38,989 nt of DNA from CAYYMD01 sp964472875 (GTDB lineage Bacteria; Planctomycetota; Phycisphaerae; SM23-33): assembly GCA_964472875.1 (NCBI GenBank), contig CAYYMD010000027.1:1-38989 (forward strand), written 5' to 3'. Each line of letters starts with the position of its first letter. Position 1 is the stretch's first letter. This document shows positions 17,214 through 26,582 of the stretch, piece after piece. The notes beneath the pieces were generated by a model. That model saw only the letters and a program-made list of their open reading frames with translations, did no database searches and had not been told where the DNA came from. The position numbers and the translations under genes are program-made.

Positions 17214-17618
17214 AAACAATCAAACTATGAAGGGTATCTGCTGGCTGTCAATAACCATGATTCAAATTCGCTGTATAGCACCGCCGCAGCCAATGGCCGG
17301 CAACTGAAAGCAGCGCATCGGTATGGACCGAACCGGGGATTAGACTGTCATCGTTATGCGCCTGAATGCCTTCGGTGTATTTAGTTTTGGAGGGCTCGAA
17401 TGAATTTGGGCGATTTTTGTATGCTCAGTGCAGACGAATAGAGACGCGATTCGGTAATCTTACTTTGTTCGGTGGCGTGCTGGTTGGCCTTCCTCTGTTG
17501 GTTAGAACACTGCCTCGAATACAATTGCACGCCGCCGCTAAATATCATTGTATTCGTCCACAAGCCGCATAACCCCCGCCAGCGAGCGGGCGCTTCGGCC
17601 TTCATGCACTTTTAAATC
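17214..17618. other. Non-coding gap downstream of leuS
   Basis: About 400 bp with no supported gene. A hairpin CCCGC-CAGCGA-GCGGG (17575-17590) lies 29 bp beyond the leuS stop but lacks a T-run on the leuS strand, so it is only a weak terminator candidate. The rest shows no recognisable remnant of the DUF763 middle region. Confidence 0.45.
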
Positions 17619-20498
17619 CTACTTCACCACGAGGTTAACGAGTCTGCCGGGGACGACGATTCTTTTGACTATTTTCTTGCCTGCTATGGACTGTGCGACC
17701 TTTTCGTCGGCCAGGGCGGCCGAGATAACGGCCTCCTGGTCGGCGTCGGCGGGAACGTTAATCTTTCCGCGGACCTTTCCGTTTACCTGCACGGCCAGTT
17801 CGACGGTCTCGGCGGCAATCATTGACTCGTCGTATGCAGGCCAGGGCTCACGGGCCAGAGACTCGTCGTGGCCAAGTTTGCCCCACAGTTCCTCGCAGAT
17901 GTGCGGAGCGAACGGCGCCAGCAGAAGAATGAAGCGTCCCGCCTGGTCCTTGGAGATTTTGCCCACCTTGTAAACGGTATTGAGGAACTCCATCATGGCC
18001 GCGATTGCGGTGTTGAACTTCATGGCCTCGATATCTTCGCCGACCTTCTTGATAAGCCGGTGCAGGGCCGCTTCTATTGCCTCGTCGCCGTCGTCGCTTA
18101 TCAGGGGAGAATTATTCTCATCGCCTGCGACGGCCCGCCACACCCGCTGGAGAAAGCGGTGCACGCCGGGCACATCCTGCGTGTTCCAGGGCTTGGACGC
18201 TGCCAGCGGCCCCATGAACATCTCGTAGAGGCGGAAGGTATCGGCCCCGTATTCGGCGATGACGTCGTCGGGGTTGACCACGTTCTTTAGCGACTTAGAC
18301 ATCTTCTCGACCGATTCGGTAAGTTCCTCGCCGGTGGTCACATGCAAGGGCTTATCGCCCGAGAGGTCCACGTCGTCGTAACCGACGTACACGCCCCGCT
18401 CATCGCGGTAGGCGAATGAGCGGATCATGCCCTGGTTGAACAGGCGATAAAACGGCTCAGGCACTGAGACGTAACCGAGATCGTACAGCACCTTGTGCCA
18501 GAACCGCGCGTAAAGCAAATGCAACACGGCGTGTTCGGCCCCGCCGACGTAAAGGTCAACGCCGCCGAGGGGATTATCGAATGCGGATTCCTGCGATTGT
18601 TCTTTTTCGCGGCGGCTCGTAGTCGGCCCCATCCAGTATTTCTCGACCTTCGTGTCGCAGAAGGTATTTTCGTTTCGCGGGTCGAGGAACCGCAGGTAGT
18701 ACCAGCACGAGCCGGCCCACTGTGGCATTGTGTTCGTCTCGCGCCTAGCCGGGCCGCCGCAGACAGGACAGGTGGTATTCACCCAGTCGCCCGCACGCGA
18801 CAGCGGAGGCGCGGGTTCGCTGGCCTCGTCCTCTCCGGCCAGGGGGCGGAAGTCTTCCATCTCCGGCAGCGTCAGCGGCAGTTGGTCCTCGCCCAGCGCG
18901 ACCGCGCCGCATTTTTCGCAGTGGACGATGGGGAACGGCTCGCCCCAGTACCGCTGACGGGAGAAGAGCCAGTCGCGAAGTTTGTAATTTACCTCGTACC
19001 GGCCGAGGCCCTGCTTCTGGAGATCCTGCGTGATTTTCTTTTTGAACTCGGCCGTGGCCATGCCGTCGTACTTGCCTGAATTTACGGCCGAACCGTCGTC
19101 CACATAGCCGCGCCAGTCGATATCCTTGGGCGGTTTTACCACCTGTATAACTGGCAGGTCGTATTTATCGGCGAATTCCAGGTCCCGCGTGTCGTGAGCG
19201 GGCACAGCCATGATTGCGCCGGTGCCGTAGGCGAGCATGACGTAGTCTGCCACCCACACGGGAATTTTCTCGCGGTTGACGGGATTGATTGCGTATGCGC
19301 CGGTGAAGACGCCGGTCTTTTCCCGGCTTTCATCCGTTCGCTGGAGTTCTGACTTTTTGGCCGCCTGCTTAACGTAGTCCTTCACCACCTTTTTCTGTTC
19401 GGCCGTGGTTATCTGCTCCACCAGCGGGTGTTCCGGTGCAAGCACCATGTACGTCGCTCCGTAAAGCGTATCCGGCCGCGTGGTATAGACTCGTATAACC
19501 TCATCTTCTTCCACACCGGGGAAGCCATCCTGCCTCCTTTGCTTAAACCACTGCTCGTTCCCCAGAGACTCGAGGGGAAAATCGACTTCCGCCCCTTCAC
19601 TGCGACCTATCCAGTTACGTTGCATGATTTTTATGGACTCAGGCCAGTTGAGTAATTCCAGGTCTTTCAGCAGACGTTCGGCGTAGGCGGTAATACGCAG
19701 CATCCACTGGCGAAGCGAGCGTCGATAGACAGGATAGTCGCCCCGCTCGGATCGGCCTTCGTTGGTGACTTCCTCGTTGGCGAGGACCGTCCCCAGTTGC
19801 GGGCACCAGTTGACCGGCACTTCGGCCATGTACGCCAGACGCTGGGAGTCTATGGCCTCCCGCCTTTCCGAGGCGGACAGTTCATGCCACTTTCGCATAC
19901 CCTCCGGCTCGCCGATGACGCCGGTCATCCCGTCCATGATGTTGGTCACCACGTTGCCGTTGGGGTCAACCACGTACTTGCCGGATGACAGTTTTCTCTC
20001 CAGTTCCTCGACGGGCCTTGCGGCGTCGGCCACAGGGTCGTACCAGGAGTTGAACATTTTGAGGAATATCCACTGCGTCCACTTGTAATAGTTGGGGTCG
20101 GTGGTGGCCACGCGGCGCGACCAGTCGTAGGAGAAGCCGAACATCTTAATCTGCCGCTCGATGTTGGCGATGTTCTGCTCCGTGGTTTCGCGGGGATGCA
20201 CGCCGTGTTCGATAGCATACTGCTCGGCCGGCAGGCCGAACGCGTCGTAGCCCATGGGATGCAGAACGTTGTAGCCGCGCATGCGGGCGTAGCGGGCGGT
20301 TATGTCCGTGGCGGTGTAGCCCTCCGGGTGTCCCACGTGCAGGCCCGCGCCGGAGGGGTACGGGAACATGTCCAGCACGTAAAGTTTGTCCGCGGCGGCG
20401 AACCCGTCGTCGCCCGGATTGGGCTGGACGAATGTGCCGTTGTCTTGCCAGTATTTCTGCCACCTGGCCTCAATTTTAGCAAAGTCGTATCCTGTCAT
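17619..20498 (-). CDS. leuS: Leucyl-tRNA synthetase
   Basis: The 959-residue enzyme attaches leucine to tRNA-Leu in the cytoplasm. The class I HIGH motif appears as HVGH (about residue 53, in PYPSGAGLHVGHPEGY) and the second signature as KMSKS (about residue 732). The CP1 editing domain is present, with TTRPDTLYGATYMVLAPEHP and the editing Asp in AVPAHDTRD. A zinc-finger-like insert carries CEKCG and CPVCGG. The protein ends with the beta-rich C-terminal domain (VQVNGKVRGKI). It is longer than the E. coli enzyme (860), partly from an insert near VEKYWMGPTTSRREKEQ. It is a single gene, divergent from the metallophosphoesterase with a 180-bp gap holding a perfect CGCCGC-TT-GCGGCG hairpin (20537-20550). 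Confidence 0.97.
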   Translation of the reverse strand: MTGYDFAKIEARWQKYWQDNGTFVQPNPGDDGFAAADKLYVLDMFPYPSGAGLHVGHPEGYTATDITARYARMRGYNVLHPMGYDAFGLPAEQYAIEHGVHPRETTEQNIANIERQIKMFGFSYDWSRRVATTDPNYYKWTQWIFLKMFNSWYDPVADAARPVEELERKLSSGKYVVDPNGNVVTNIMDGMTGVIGEPEGMRKWHELSASERREAIDSQRLAYMAEVPVNWCPQLGTVLANEEVTNEGRSERGDYPVYRRSLRQWMLRITAYAERLLKDLELLNWPESIKIMQRNWIGRSEGAEVDFPLESLGNEQWFKQRRQDGFPGVEEDEVIRVYTTRPDTLYGATYMVLAPEHPLVEQITTAEQKKVVKDYVKQAAKKSELQRTDESREKTGVFTGAYAINPVNREKIPVWVADYVMLAYGTGAIMAVPAHDTRDLEFADKYDLPVIQVVKPPKDIDWRGYVDDGSAVNSGKYDGMATAEFKKKITQDLQKQGLGRYEVNYKLRDWLFSRQRYWGEPFPIVHCEKCGAVALGEDQLPLTLPEMEDFRPLAGEDEASEPAPPLSRAGDWVNTTCPVCGGPARRETNTMPQWAGSCWYYLRFLDPRNENTFCDTKVEKYWMGPTTSRREKEQSQESAFDNPLGGVDLYVGGAEHAVLHLLYARFWHKVLYDLGYVSVPEPFYRLFNQGMIRSFAYRDERGVYVGYDDVDLSGDKPLHVTTGEELTESVEKMSKSLKNVVNPDDVIAEYGADTFRLYEMFMGPLAASKPWNTQDVPGVHRFLQRVWRAVAGDENNSPLISDDGDEAIEAALHRLIKKVGEDIEAMKFNTAIAAMMEFLNTVYKVGKISKDQAGRFILLLAPFAPHICEELWGKLGHDESLAREPWPAYDESMIAAETVELAVQVNGKVRGKINVPADADQEAVISAALADEKVAQSIAGKKIVKRIVVPGRLVNLVVK

Positions 20499-20678
20499 AG
20501 CGTTTCCAAATGGTTATCGCGTGAAAGTCAATGCATCGCCGCTTGCGGCGTCATATCGGGTGGGATTCGATACTTTTTATGTTCCCGCGGCGTTTACGTC
20601 AAGTCGGCAGCGGGAAATACACTTGCCGCGCGGACGGCGTAGTGATAGTGATGTTGCGGCAAACATGGCCGAATAATC

Positions 20679-21608
20679 ATGATTAAAGTATACATATTCC
20701 TGTTGGCCGTGGCCGCGCTTTACGCCGCCGCGGCGTGGATAGTCATCGCCTGGCTTGTGCGTCGCCGCAGCCCGCAACGAAAGCCCGCCACGCGTGTGGT
20801 CAGATGGCTTCGCGCGGCAGTGGTGGCCCTTGCCGGTGCAGGCATACTCTGCGGGCTGTATGCGCGATTCATCGAGCCGTACTGGCTGGAGGTCAACCGC
20901 GTGGAGATAGCCACAGGCAAACTTCCGGCCGGTGCGGAGGAATTTCGCATCGTGCAAATTTCCGATATGCACTGCGACGGAGACGTCCGCCTGGAGGACG
21001 ACCTGCCGGAGGTAATCTCGAATCTTAAGCCCGATGTGATAGTTTTCACCGGCGACGCCGCAAATTCCGGCCTGGGCGCGGATAACTTCCGCACATGTAT
21101 GAAGAACCTGGCCGAAATCGCACCGGTCTACGCCGTCCGCGGCAACTGGGACCAGCAAACGTTTTACGAGGACCCTTTTGCCGACACGCCCATCCGCCTG
21201 CTTGACGGCGAGGCGGTGCAACTTACCGGCGACGGCGGCGGGATATGGCTCTGCGGTGCTGGTTGGCGCCGGCCGGAGAAAATGAAGCAGGCCCTTGCGG
21301 CCGCGCCGAAAAACGCCTGCCGCGTGTTGCTGTATCACTACCCCGGCGGCGTATTCAGGGCATCCAAGGCCGGGGCGGATATTATGCTGTCCGGGCACAC
21401 ACACGGCGGGCAGGTGGCGCTGCCTATATACGGGGCGATTGTTACCTTTTCGGGCTACGGCAAGCGCCTTGAGCATGGCCGGTATGAAATCGGCGACACC
21501 ACGCTGTACATAAACCGCGGCATCGGCATGGAGGGCGGCGGCGCGCCGCGAATCCGCTTCTGCGCCCGTCCGGAAGTTACACTCATCATCATCAGGGGGA
21601 AGGAATAA
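20679..21608 (+). CDS. Membrane-anchored metallophosphoesterase (YkuE-like)
   Basis: A 309-residue protein with two N-terminal membrane segments (about residues 3-28 and 45-65), then a calcineurin-type phosphoesterase domain. Metal-site motifs in order are ISDMHCDGD, VFTGDAANSGLG, RGNWDQQ, a downstream LLYHYPGG and SGHTHGGQ. The usual GNH(D/E) motif is GNWD here, so the normally catalytic His is Trp. The closest type is YkuE/UDP-diacylglucosamine-hydrolase-like enzymes at the membrane face. It is divergent from leuS and ends 31 bp before a DUF763 remnant on the opposite strand. Activity may be altered; substrate unknown. Confidence 0.85.
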   Translation: MIKVYIFLLAVAALYAAAAWIVIAWLVRRRSPQRKPATRVVRWLRAAVVALAGAGILCGLYARFIEPYWLEVNRVEIATGKLPAGAEEFRIVQISDMHCDGDVRLEDDLPEVISNLKPDVIVFTGDAANSGLGADNFRTCMKNLAEIAPVYAVRGNWDQQTFYEDPFADTPIRLLDGEAVQLTGDGGGIWLCGAGWRRPEKMKQALAAAPKNACRVLLYHYPGGVFRASKAGADIMLSGHTHGGQVALPIYGAIVTFSGYGKRLEHGRYEIGDTTLYINRGIGMEGGGAPRIRFCARPEVTLIIIRGKE

Positions 21609-21638
21609 ACTATACACGGCAAAAGGTTTTGAATTGTT

Positions 21639-21791
21639 TCACGACCCGAGTTTGGCAAGGCGTTTGAGTGCGTCGGTCTTTTCGGTGTAGCCCATGCGGG
21701 CCTTTCGCACGGCGTCCAAAAGGACGGAGATGCTCTTGTCGTAAGTGTCACGGTCGACGGGGAACGGATGGCCGTCCTTGCCTCCGTGATC
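21639..21791 (-). pseudogene. C-terminal remnant of a DUF763 gene
   Basis: On the reverse strand, residues from DHGGKDGHPFPVDRDTYDKS through DAVRKARMGYTEKTDALKRL to a stop at 21639 match the conserved C-terminus of DUF763 proteins. The frame is open upstream to 22040, but those residues (hydrophobic, Phe/Ser-rich) are unrelated and include the promoter of the GH32 gene, so the match begins abruptly at about 21791. It pairs with the N-terminal piece at 17112 (+). The pieces lie on opposite strands around leuS and the phosphoesterase. Confidence 0.6.
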
Positions 21792-21817
21792 GTGAGAAAA
21801 ATAGAAACTAACGAAAC

Positions 21818-21845
21818 TTGCAATGCTATTCAATTGTTGTATGTT
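21818..21845 (+). promoter_or_regulatory. Putative promoter of the GH32 gene, shared motif
   Basis: TTGCAA (21818-21823), a 16-bp spacer and TATGTT (21840-21845) lie about 118 bp before the GH32 start. The AACTTGCAATGCTATT core (21815-21830) is one base different from that at 8161-8176, with further similarity on both sides. Confidence 0.4.
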
Positions 21846-21963
21846 ATTAAGAGACTGATGGTGATTGTAGACCATTGTCTGTCCGGTAAATAACGGATAC
21901 GAAAAAAGCGACTTTTTAATTTCAATAATTGCTTCTACGCAACGGAAAAAAAAGGATAAGAAA

Positions 21964-24219
21964 ATGAAGAATTCTATTCGCATGCTGTCTGTGCTGGCTG
22001 TTTGTTTTGTGCTTTCGGCGCCGGTTTTTGGCAACGACATCTTAATCGCTGATTTCGAGGGCGACGATTACGGCAAGTGGAAGACCACTGGCGAGGCCTT
22101 CGGGAACAGCCCGGCCAAAGGTGCTCTGAAAAGTCAGCATCATGTCAGTGGCTACAAGGGTAAAGGGCTGGTCAATACCTACCTTAACGGGGATGATACC
22201 ACAGGGACATTGACCTCGCCGAAATTTGAGATCGAACGGAATTATATTACATTCCTTATAGGTGGCGGCAGCCACAAAGATACCTGCATTCGGTTGGTAG
22301 TTGGAGACAATGTCGTGGCCTCGCGTTCGGGGAATGATGACGAGCAACTGACCAAAGCATACTTCGACGTTAAAAAGTACAAGGGTAAGACGGCACAGTT
22401 GCAAATTGTGGATAACGCCAAGGGCGGATGGGGACACGTCAACGTTGATCACATCCTCCTGACCGACGAAAAACCAAAGGCGCCGGTCTTCGGAAAATTC
22501 CAACGGGACTTCGAGGTAGATAAAAAGTTCCTTATCATCCCCATTACCAATGGCGCCAAGAAATGCCAGATTGAAGTATCTGTCGACGGCGAACCTGTTC
22601 GCCGTTACCAAACCGAATTGGCCAGAGACCCCGACAATGTAGACTGGTGGGCGTTTTTCACGATAGAGCAGTACAAGGGCAGGCCGGCGAACGTATCAGT
22701 AAATCACGCAGCCAAGAAGTGTTTTGACATGATTAAGCAGGCAGACAAGGTTCCCGGGTCTGATACTTGGGGCGACGAGAAACTCCGCCCGCAATTCCAC
22801 TTCTCGCAGAAGGTTGGCTGGAACAACGATCCCAACGGAATGGTGTATTACGACGGCGAGTGGCACCTATTTTTCCAGCACAACCCGGTCGGGCATGGGT
22901 GGGGCAACATGACCTGGGGACACGCCGTCAGCAAGGATCTGGTGCACTGGAAGCAGTTGCCCAACGCCCTGTTCCCCCGGACGATGGCCAAGAATGCCTG
23001 TTTCTCCGGAAGCGGCACCATTGATAAAAATAACACTGCCGGTTTCAAGACCGGCAAGGAAGACGTGATGATAGCGGCATTCACCGACACCGGTTGCGGA
23101 GAGGCCATCGCCTACTCCAATGACCGCGGGAGGACCTTCACATACTACGAAGGCAATCCGGTGGTTAAGCACAGCGGCCGAGACCCGAAGGTCTTCTGGT
23201 ATGAACCGGAGCAGCACTGGGTGATGGCCGTGTTTAACCAAAACAAAAAGCACGGCAAAAACATCGCCATATACACGTCGAATAATCTTAAAGAATGGAC
23301 AGAACAAAGCCATGTGCCGGGGTATTTCGAATGTCCCGAACTGTTCGAGTTGCCCGTGGACGGCGACAGAAACGAAACCCGCTGGGTGTTGTTCGCCGCC
23401 AACGCCCAATATGCCATCGGCTCGTTCGACGGCAAAAAGTTCACACCCGTTCACGAGGGCAAGCACCGCGTCCACTGGGGTAAATACTACGCCTCGCAGA
23501 CTTTCGATAATCCTCCTGACGGGCGGAAGATACAAATCGGCTGGGTCAGAATTGGCATGCCGGGTATGCCGTTCAACCAGACATTCAGCTTCCCGCACCG
23601 GCTGACGCTGCGCACCACGGACGACGGCATTCGCATGTTTGCCGAACCGGTAAAAGAGATAGAAAATATCCACGCTAAAAAACATGCGGCAGATGCTCAG
23701 CAATTGGATGCTGACGATCCGGTAGCGCTGGAGGTTTCCGGAGAACTGTTCGACGTTCGCGCGACGTTCGAGACCGGGGATGCAAAGAGGGTGGGCCTGG
23801 ATATAGGCGGAAACCGCGTCACCTACGAAATAAAGGCGAATAAACTTAACGGGGCGCGCATGAAGCCCGTGGATGGGAAGGTCACCATACAGGTTCTTCT
23901 TGACCGCCCCATGATGGAAGTCTGCGGGAATAACGGCAGAGTTTACATCACTACCGATCGCAGGAAAAAAGGCGAGGTCGAGGCCGTCAAGGCCTTCGCC
24001 GAAGGCAGCGGCGCAAAACTGGTCAAACTCGAAGTCTACGAACTGGAATCCATCTGGAAAGGCGAGTATAACGAAATCGGCAGTGTGACGATGCGTCACG
24101 AACGCGTAAGAGCCCCACGGTTTGCATCGCGGTCATTGCCGGCCGTATCGATTATGCCGCGTGCTTATCGAAAGCGCTCCAGTAAAGTTGATGATACCGA
24201 ACAGGCGACGGTCAAATAA
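21964..24219 (+). CDS. Secreted GH32 fructan hydrolase (levanase/inulinase type)
   Basis: A 751-residue protein with a signal peptide (residues 1-24). Residues about 26-165 form an N-terminal beta domain (DILIADFEGDDYGKW to NVDHILLTDEKP) found in levanase-like enzymes. The five-bladed GH32 propeller carries the nucleophile Asp in WNNDPNGMVYYDG (about residue 288), RDPKVFW (transition-state Asp) and the acid/base Glu in ECPELFEL (about residue 456). A C-terminal beta-sandwich follows. It cleaves fructose from levan, inulin or sucrose outside the cytoplasm. An AAAAAAGGATAAGAAA ribosome region precedes the ATG. The last ~40 residues are basic and unlike the family. A sugar symporter gene follows 95 bp downstream. 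Confidence 0.93.
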   Translation: MKNSIRMLSVLAVCFVLSAPVFGNDILIADFEGDDYGKWKTTGEAFGNSPAKGALKSQHHVSGYKGKGLVNTYLNGDDTTGTLTSPKFEIERNYITFLIGGGSHKDTCIRLVVGDNVVASRSGNDDEQLTKAYFDVKKYKGKTAQLQIVDNAKGGWGHVNVDHILLTDEKPKAPVFGKFQRDFEVDKKFLIIPITNGAKKCQIEVSVDGEPVRRYQTELARDPDNVDWWAFFTIEQYKGRPANVSVNHAAKKCFDMIKQADKVPGSDTWGDEKLRPQFHFSQKVGWNNDPNGMVYYDGEWHLFFQHNPVGHGWGNMTWGHAVSKDLVHWKQLPNALFPRTMAKNACFSGSGTIDKNNTAGFKTGKEDVMIAAFTDTGCGEAIAYSNDRGRTFTYYEGNPVVKHSGRDPKVFWYEPEQHWVMAVFNQNKKHGKNIAIYTSNNLKEWTEQSHVPGYFECPELFELPVDGDRNETRWVLFAANAQYAIGSFDGKKFTPVHEGKHRVHWGKYYASQTFDNPPDGRKIQIGWVRIGMPGMPFNQTFSFPHRLTLRTTDDGIRMFAEPVKEIENIHAKKHAADAQQLDADDPVALEVSGELFDVRATFETGDAKRVGLDIGGNRVTYEIKANKLNGARMKPVDGKVTIQVLLDRPMMEVCGNNGRVYITTDRRKKGEVEAVKAFAEGSGAKLVKLEVYELESIWKGEYNEIGSVTMRHERVRAPRFASRSLPAVSIMPRAYRKRSSKVDDTEQATVK

Positions 24220-24314
24220 CCGCTCGCCCGCGTTAAGGATAAGGAATTTGAACACTGCAAAATAGTGGTAATTTTTCCATAGTTTGACAATAAATAACAT
24301 GGAAAGGAATGCAC

Positions 24315-25712
24315 ATGAACACAGAAAACTCAATGACACCTGAGACGCCGTCGGATGCATCCGGCCACATGCGATATGTATTTGGCTGCACAATTGTCGC
24401 GGCGTTGGGCGGTCTGCTGTTCGGTTTCGACACCGCAGTTATCAGCGGTGCTGAGAAAACTCTGCAAAAACTGTGGCACCTGGAGGGTTTCATGCATGGC
24501 TTCACGGTGGCCACGGCGCTGATAGGCACCATCGTGGGGGCGATGATGGCAGGTAAACCGGCCGACCTTTTCGGTAGGCGTAAGGCCCTTTTTGTACTGG
24601 CTGGCCTATACCTGATATCTGCTGTAGGAAGCGCGCAGGCGTGGGACTGGTGGTCGTTCGTGATATTCCGCTTTATCGGCGGCCTGGGGGTCGGCGGGTC
24701 GTCGGTCGTTGCCCCAATGTACGTAGCTGAGATTTCCCCTGCCAAACGGCGCGGTCTTCTGGTAGCCATCGTTCAGTTCAATATCGTGCTGGGCATTCTC
24801 CTTGCCTATCTGTCCAACTTCATCATCGGCAGTCTCAACCTGGGCGATGTCGAATGGAGGTGGATGTTCGGTATGGAGGCGCTCCCGGCGGTTTTGTTCC
24901 TTCTGCTGTTGTTTGCTGTTCCGCGCAGCCCGCGCTGGCTTGTGGCTCGGGACATTATCGATGAAGCCCGCAAAGTGTTGGGAAAAATCGGCACCGACAC
25001 CGGCGACATCGACACGGAAATCAACGAAATACAGAAATCACTCGAGGCCGAAAAACAGGCATTGCGTGAGCCCTTCTTCCAGAAAAAGTATTCCAAGCCG
25101 ATTATGCTGGCGATAGTCATCGCCATGTTCAACCAACTGTCCGGAATCAATGCGGTGTTCTATTACGGCCCACGGATCTTTGAAATGGCCGGCGCCAAGG
25201 GTGATTCGGCACTGCTTTGCGGAGTGGCGCTGGGAGCGATTAACCTGGTGTTCACACTCATCGCAATGGCGATTATCGACAGTTTCGGACGAAAAAAACT
25301 GATGTTGGTTTGCTCGTTCGGTTACATTGCCAGTCTATCGGTAGTGGCGGGCACATTTTACGCTTACGGTAACGAATTTGATAGCACCGGCGCTGTAATT
25401 GTACTTGTGGGGTTACTGACTTTCATCGCCTCGCATGCTATCGGACAGGGCTCGGTGATATGGGTCTTTATAAGCGAGATATTCCCCAACAGGGTCCGCG
25501 CAAGAGGACAGGGGCTGGGTAGTTTCACGCACTGGTTTATGGCCGCGGCTATTTCGTGGACCTTCCCGTTTATCGCCGGCATATCCGGCGGACACGCATT
25601 CGCCTTCTACTGCGGGATGATGGTGTTGCAGTTGATCTGGGTCCTCTTCGTCATGCCAGAGACCAAAGGCATTCCCCTGGAGAAGATACAGAAAGAATTG
25701 CATATAGAATAA
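24315..25712 (+). CDS. MFS sugar/H+ symporter (sugar porter family)
   Basis: The 465-residue transporter has twelve predicted membrane segments and sugar-porter signatures: GGLLFGFDTAVISGAEKTL in TM1, GRRKALF after TM2, RFIGGLGVGGSSVVAPMYVA in TM4, PRSPRWL before the central loop, QLSGINAVFYYGPRIF in TM7 and PETKG at the end. The AAGGA site (24304-24308) touches the ATG at 24309 but stands 6 bp before the ATG at 24315, so 24315 is the likelier start. Directly downstream of the fructan hydrolase, it probably imports fructose or a related released sugar. XylE, GLUT and fructose porters share the motifs, so the exact sugar is uncertain. Confidence 0.93.
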   Translation: MNTENSMTPETPSDASGHMRYVFGCTIVAALGGLLFGFDTAVISGAEKTLQKLWHLEGFMHGFTVATALIGTIVGAMMAGKPADLFGRRKALFVLAGLYLISAVGSAQAWDWWSFVIFRFIGGLGVGGSSVVAPMYVAEISPAKRRGLLVAIVQFNIVLGILLAYLSNFIIGSLNLGDVEWRWMFGMEALPAVLFLLLLFAVPRSPRWLVARDIIDEARKVLGKIGTDTGDIDTEINEIQKSLEAEKQALREPFFQKKYSKPIMLAIVIAMFNQLSGINAVFYYGPRIFEMAGAKGDSALLCGVALGAINLVFTLIAMAIIDSFGRKKLMLVCSFGYIASLSVVAGTFYAYGNEFDSTGAVIVLVGLLTFIASHAIGQGSVIWVFISEIFPNRVRARGQGLGSFTHWFMAAAISWTFPFIAGISGGHAFAFYCGMMVLQLIWVLFVMPETKGIPLEKIQKELHIE

Positions 25713-25769
25713 CTGTGCGAAAGTATCCGACGCCCTTAAATAAATAGTATGTTGACCCAAACCGGATAG

Positions 25770-25841
25770 GAAACGCCGCCAGGCAAGGAAAACTAAGCAG
25801 GCGATGCGATGACATCGTCGATACAGCCCGCTTGTACCACC
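25770..25841 (+). repeat. Decayed copy 3 of the inverted-ended element
   Basis: GAAACGCCGCCAGGCAAGGA and the next ~50 bp align with the central part of copies at 7386 and 10853, including a hairpin CGATG-CGATGA-CATCG and the CCCGCTTG that follows. The left inverted end is missing. GTCAATCTTGTTAGG at about 26020-26034 could be a displaced right end. It lies 58 bp after the symporter stop. Confidence 0.6.
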
Positions 25842-26582
25842 GCATATGCTTGATGAACAACTTCCGAAGTGCGGTTTTCTCCATCCGGCCACATATTATG
25901 TATTGCGTAAAGCGCCATCATTCCCGGCAGATCGTAGCACTTTGGCGCGCCCGGAAGGAAATCCACGTGCAGATAGTCTGTCAGATCTGCGAAACGGAAC
26001 CCCTATGTATCTATCGAAATGCCGTCAATCTTGTTAGGCGTCAGGGCGCAGGTTGCGGCTACCCAATAGCCCGCACCGCGCCACGGTTTTACTCCGGCGT
26101 TTACATCTTTGGTCTGCTGTCCATAACTTTAAGTATGATAAGCAAATCCGTCATTTATAGAGTTTACGGAAATGCCCCGTATGCAACTGGTAACCTGGTA
26201 GTCGCGAACATACCACCGGTTGCTCACACAATTTTTATGGTATTTATTACTCATCTGTCGGATACATTCTGTCTTCAGTCGTAACTTGGGATAATGGTAT
26301 AGCACTTTTCAAATAACGGACACCGGAGTGGATGGGTTGCCTTTGTCACATCAACGAGTGTCAGTAATCGATAAACGAAAGCGGCAACCGGAAGATTCTA
26401 AATTATAGTAGGCCGGATTGGTCGTAGATATCTCGAAGCAACCAAGGAATGACTGGTGGCCAATTGTTAATCGCGGATATTTTAGAGAAAATCCTGATAT
26501 TTTCGGACACAAAATGGGGGTTCTGGTGTAAACTACGTATCTTTCGTGGAAATAATGAAATATCAATTTCAGGAGAAAACAC
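25842..26582. other. Long non-coding gap before the nucleotide-sugar dehydrogenase
   Basis: About 740 bp without a supported gene. The longest frame (25832-26284) has no start context or family motif. A GAAAAT-CCTGAT-ATTTTC inverted repeat (26487-26504) and a TAAACT box near 26530 lie before the next gene and may be control sites. AGGAG at about 26571 is the ribosome site for the gene at 26583. Confidence 0.45.

Noticed and set aside
22867..24099. Long reverse-strand frame (410 codons)
   Set aside because: Antisense shadow of the GH32 gene.
25832..26284. Forward frame of 150 codons in the gap after the symporter
   Set aside because: It starts inside the decayed repeat, lacks a good ribosome site and shows no family motif.
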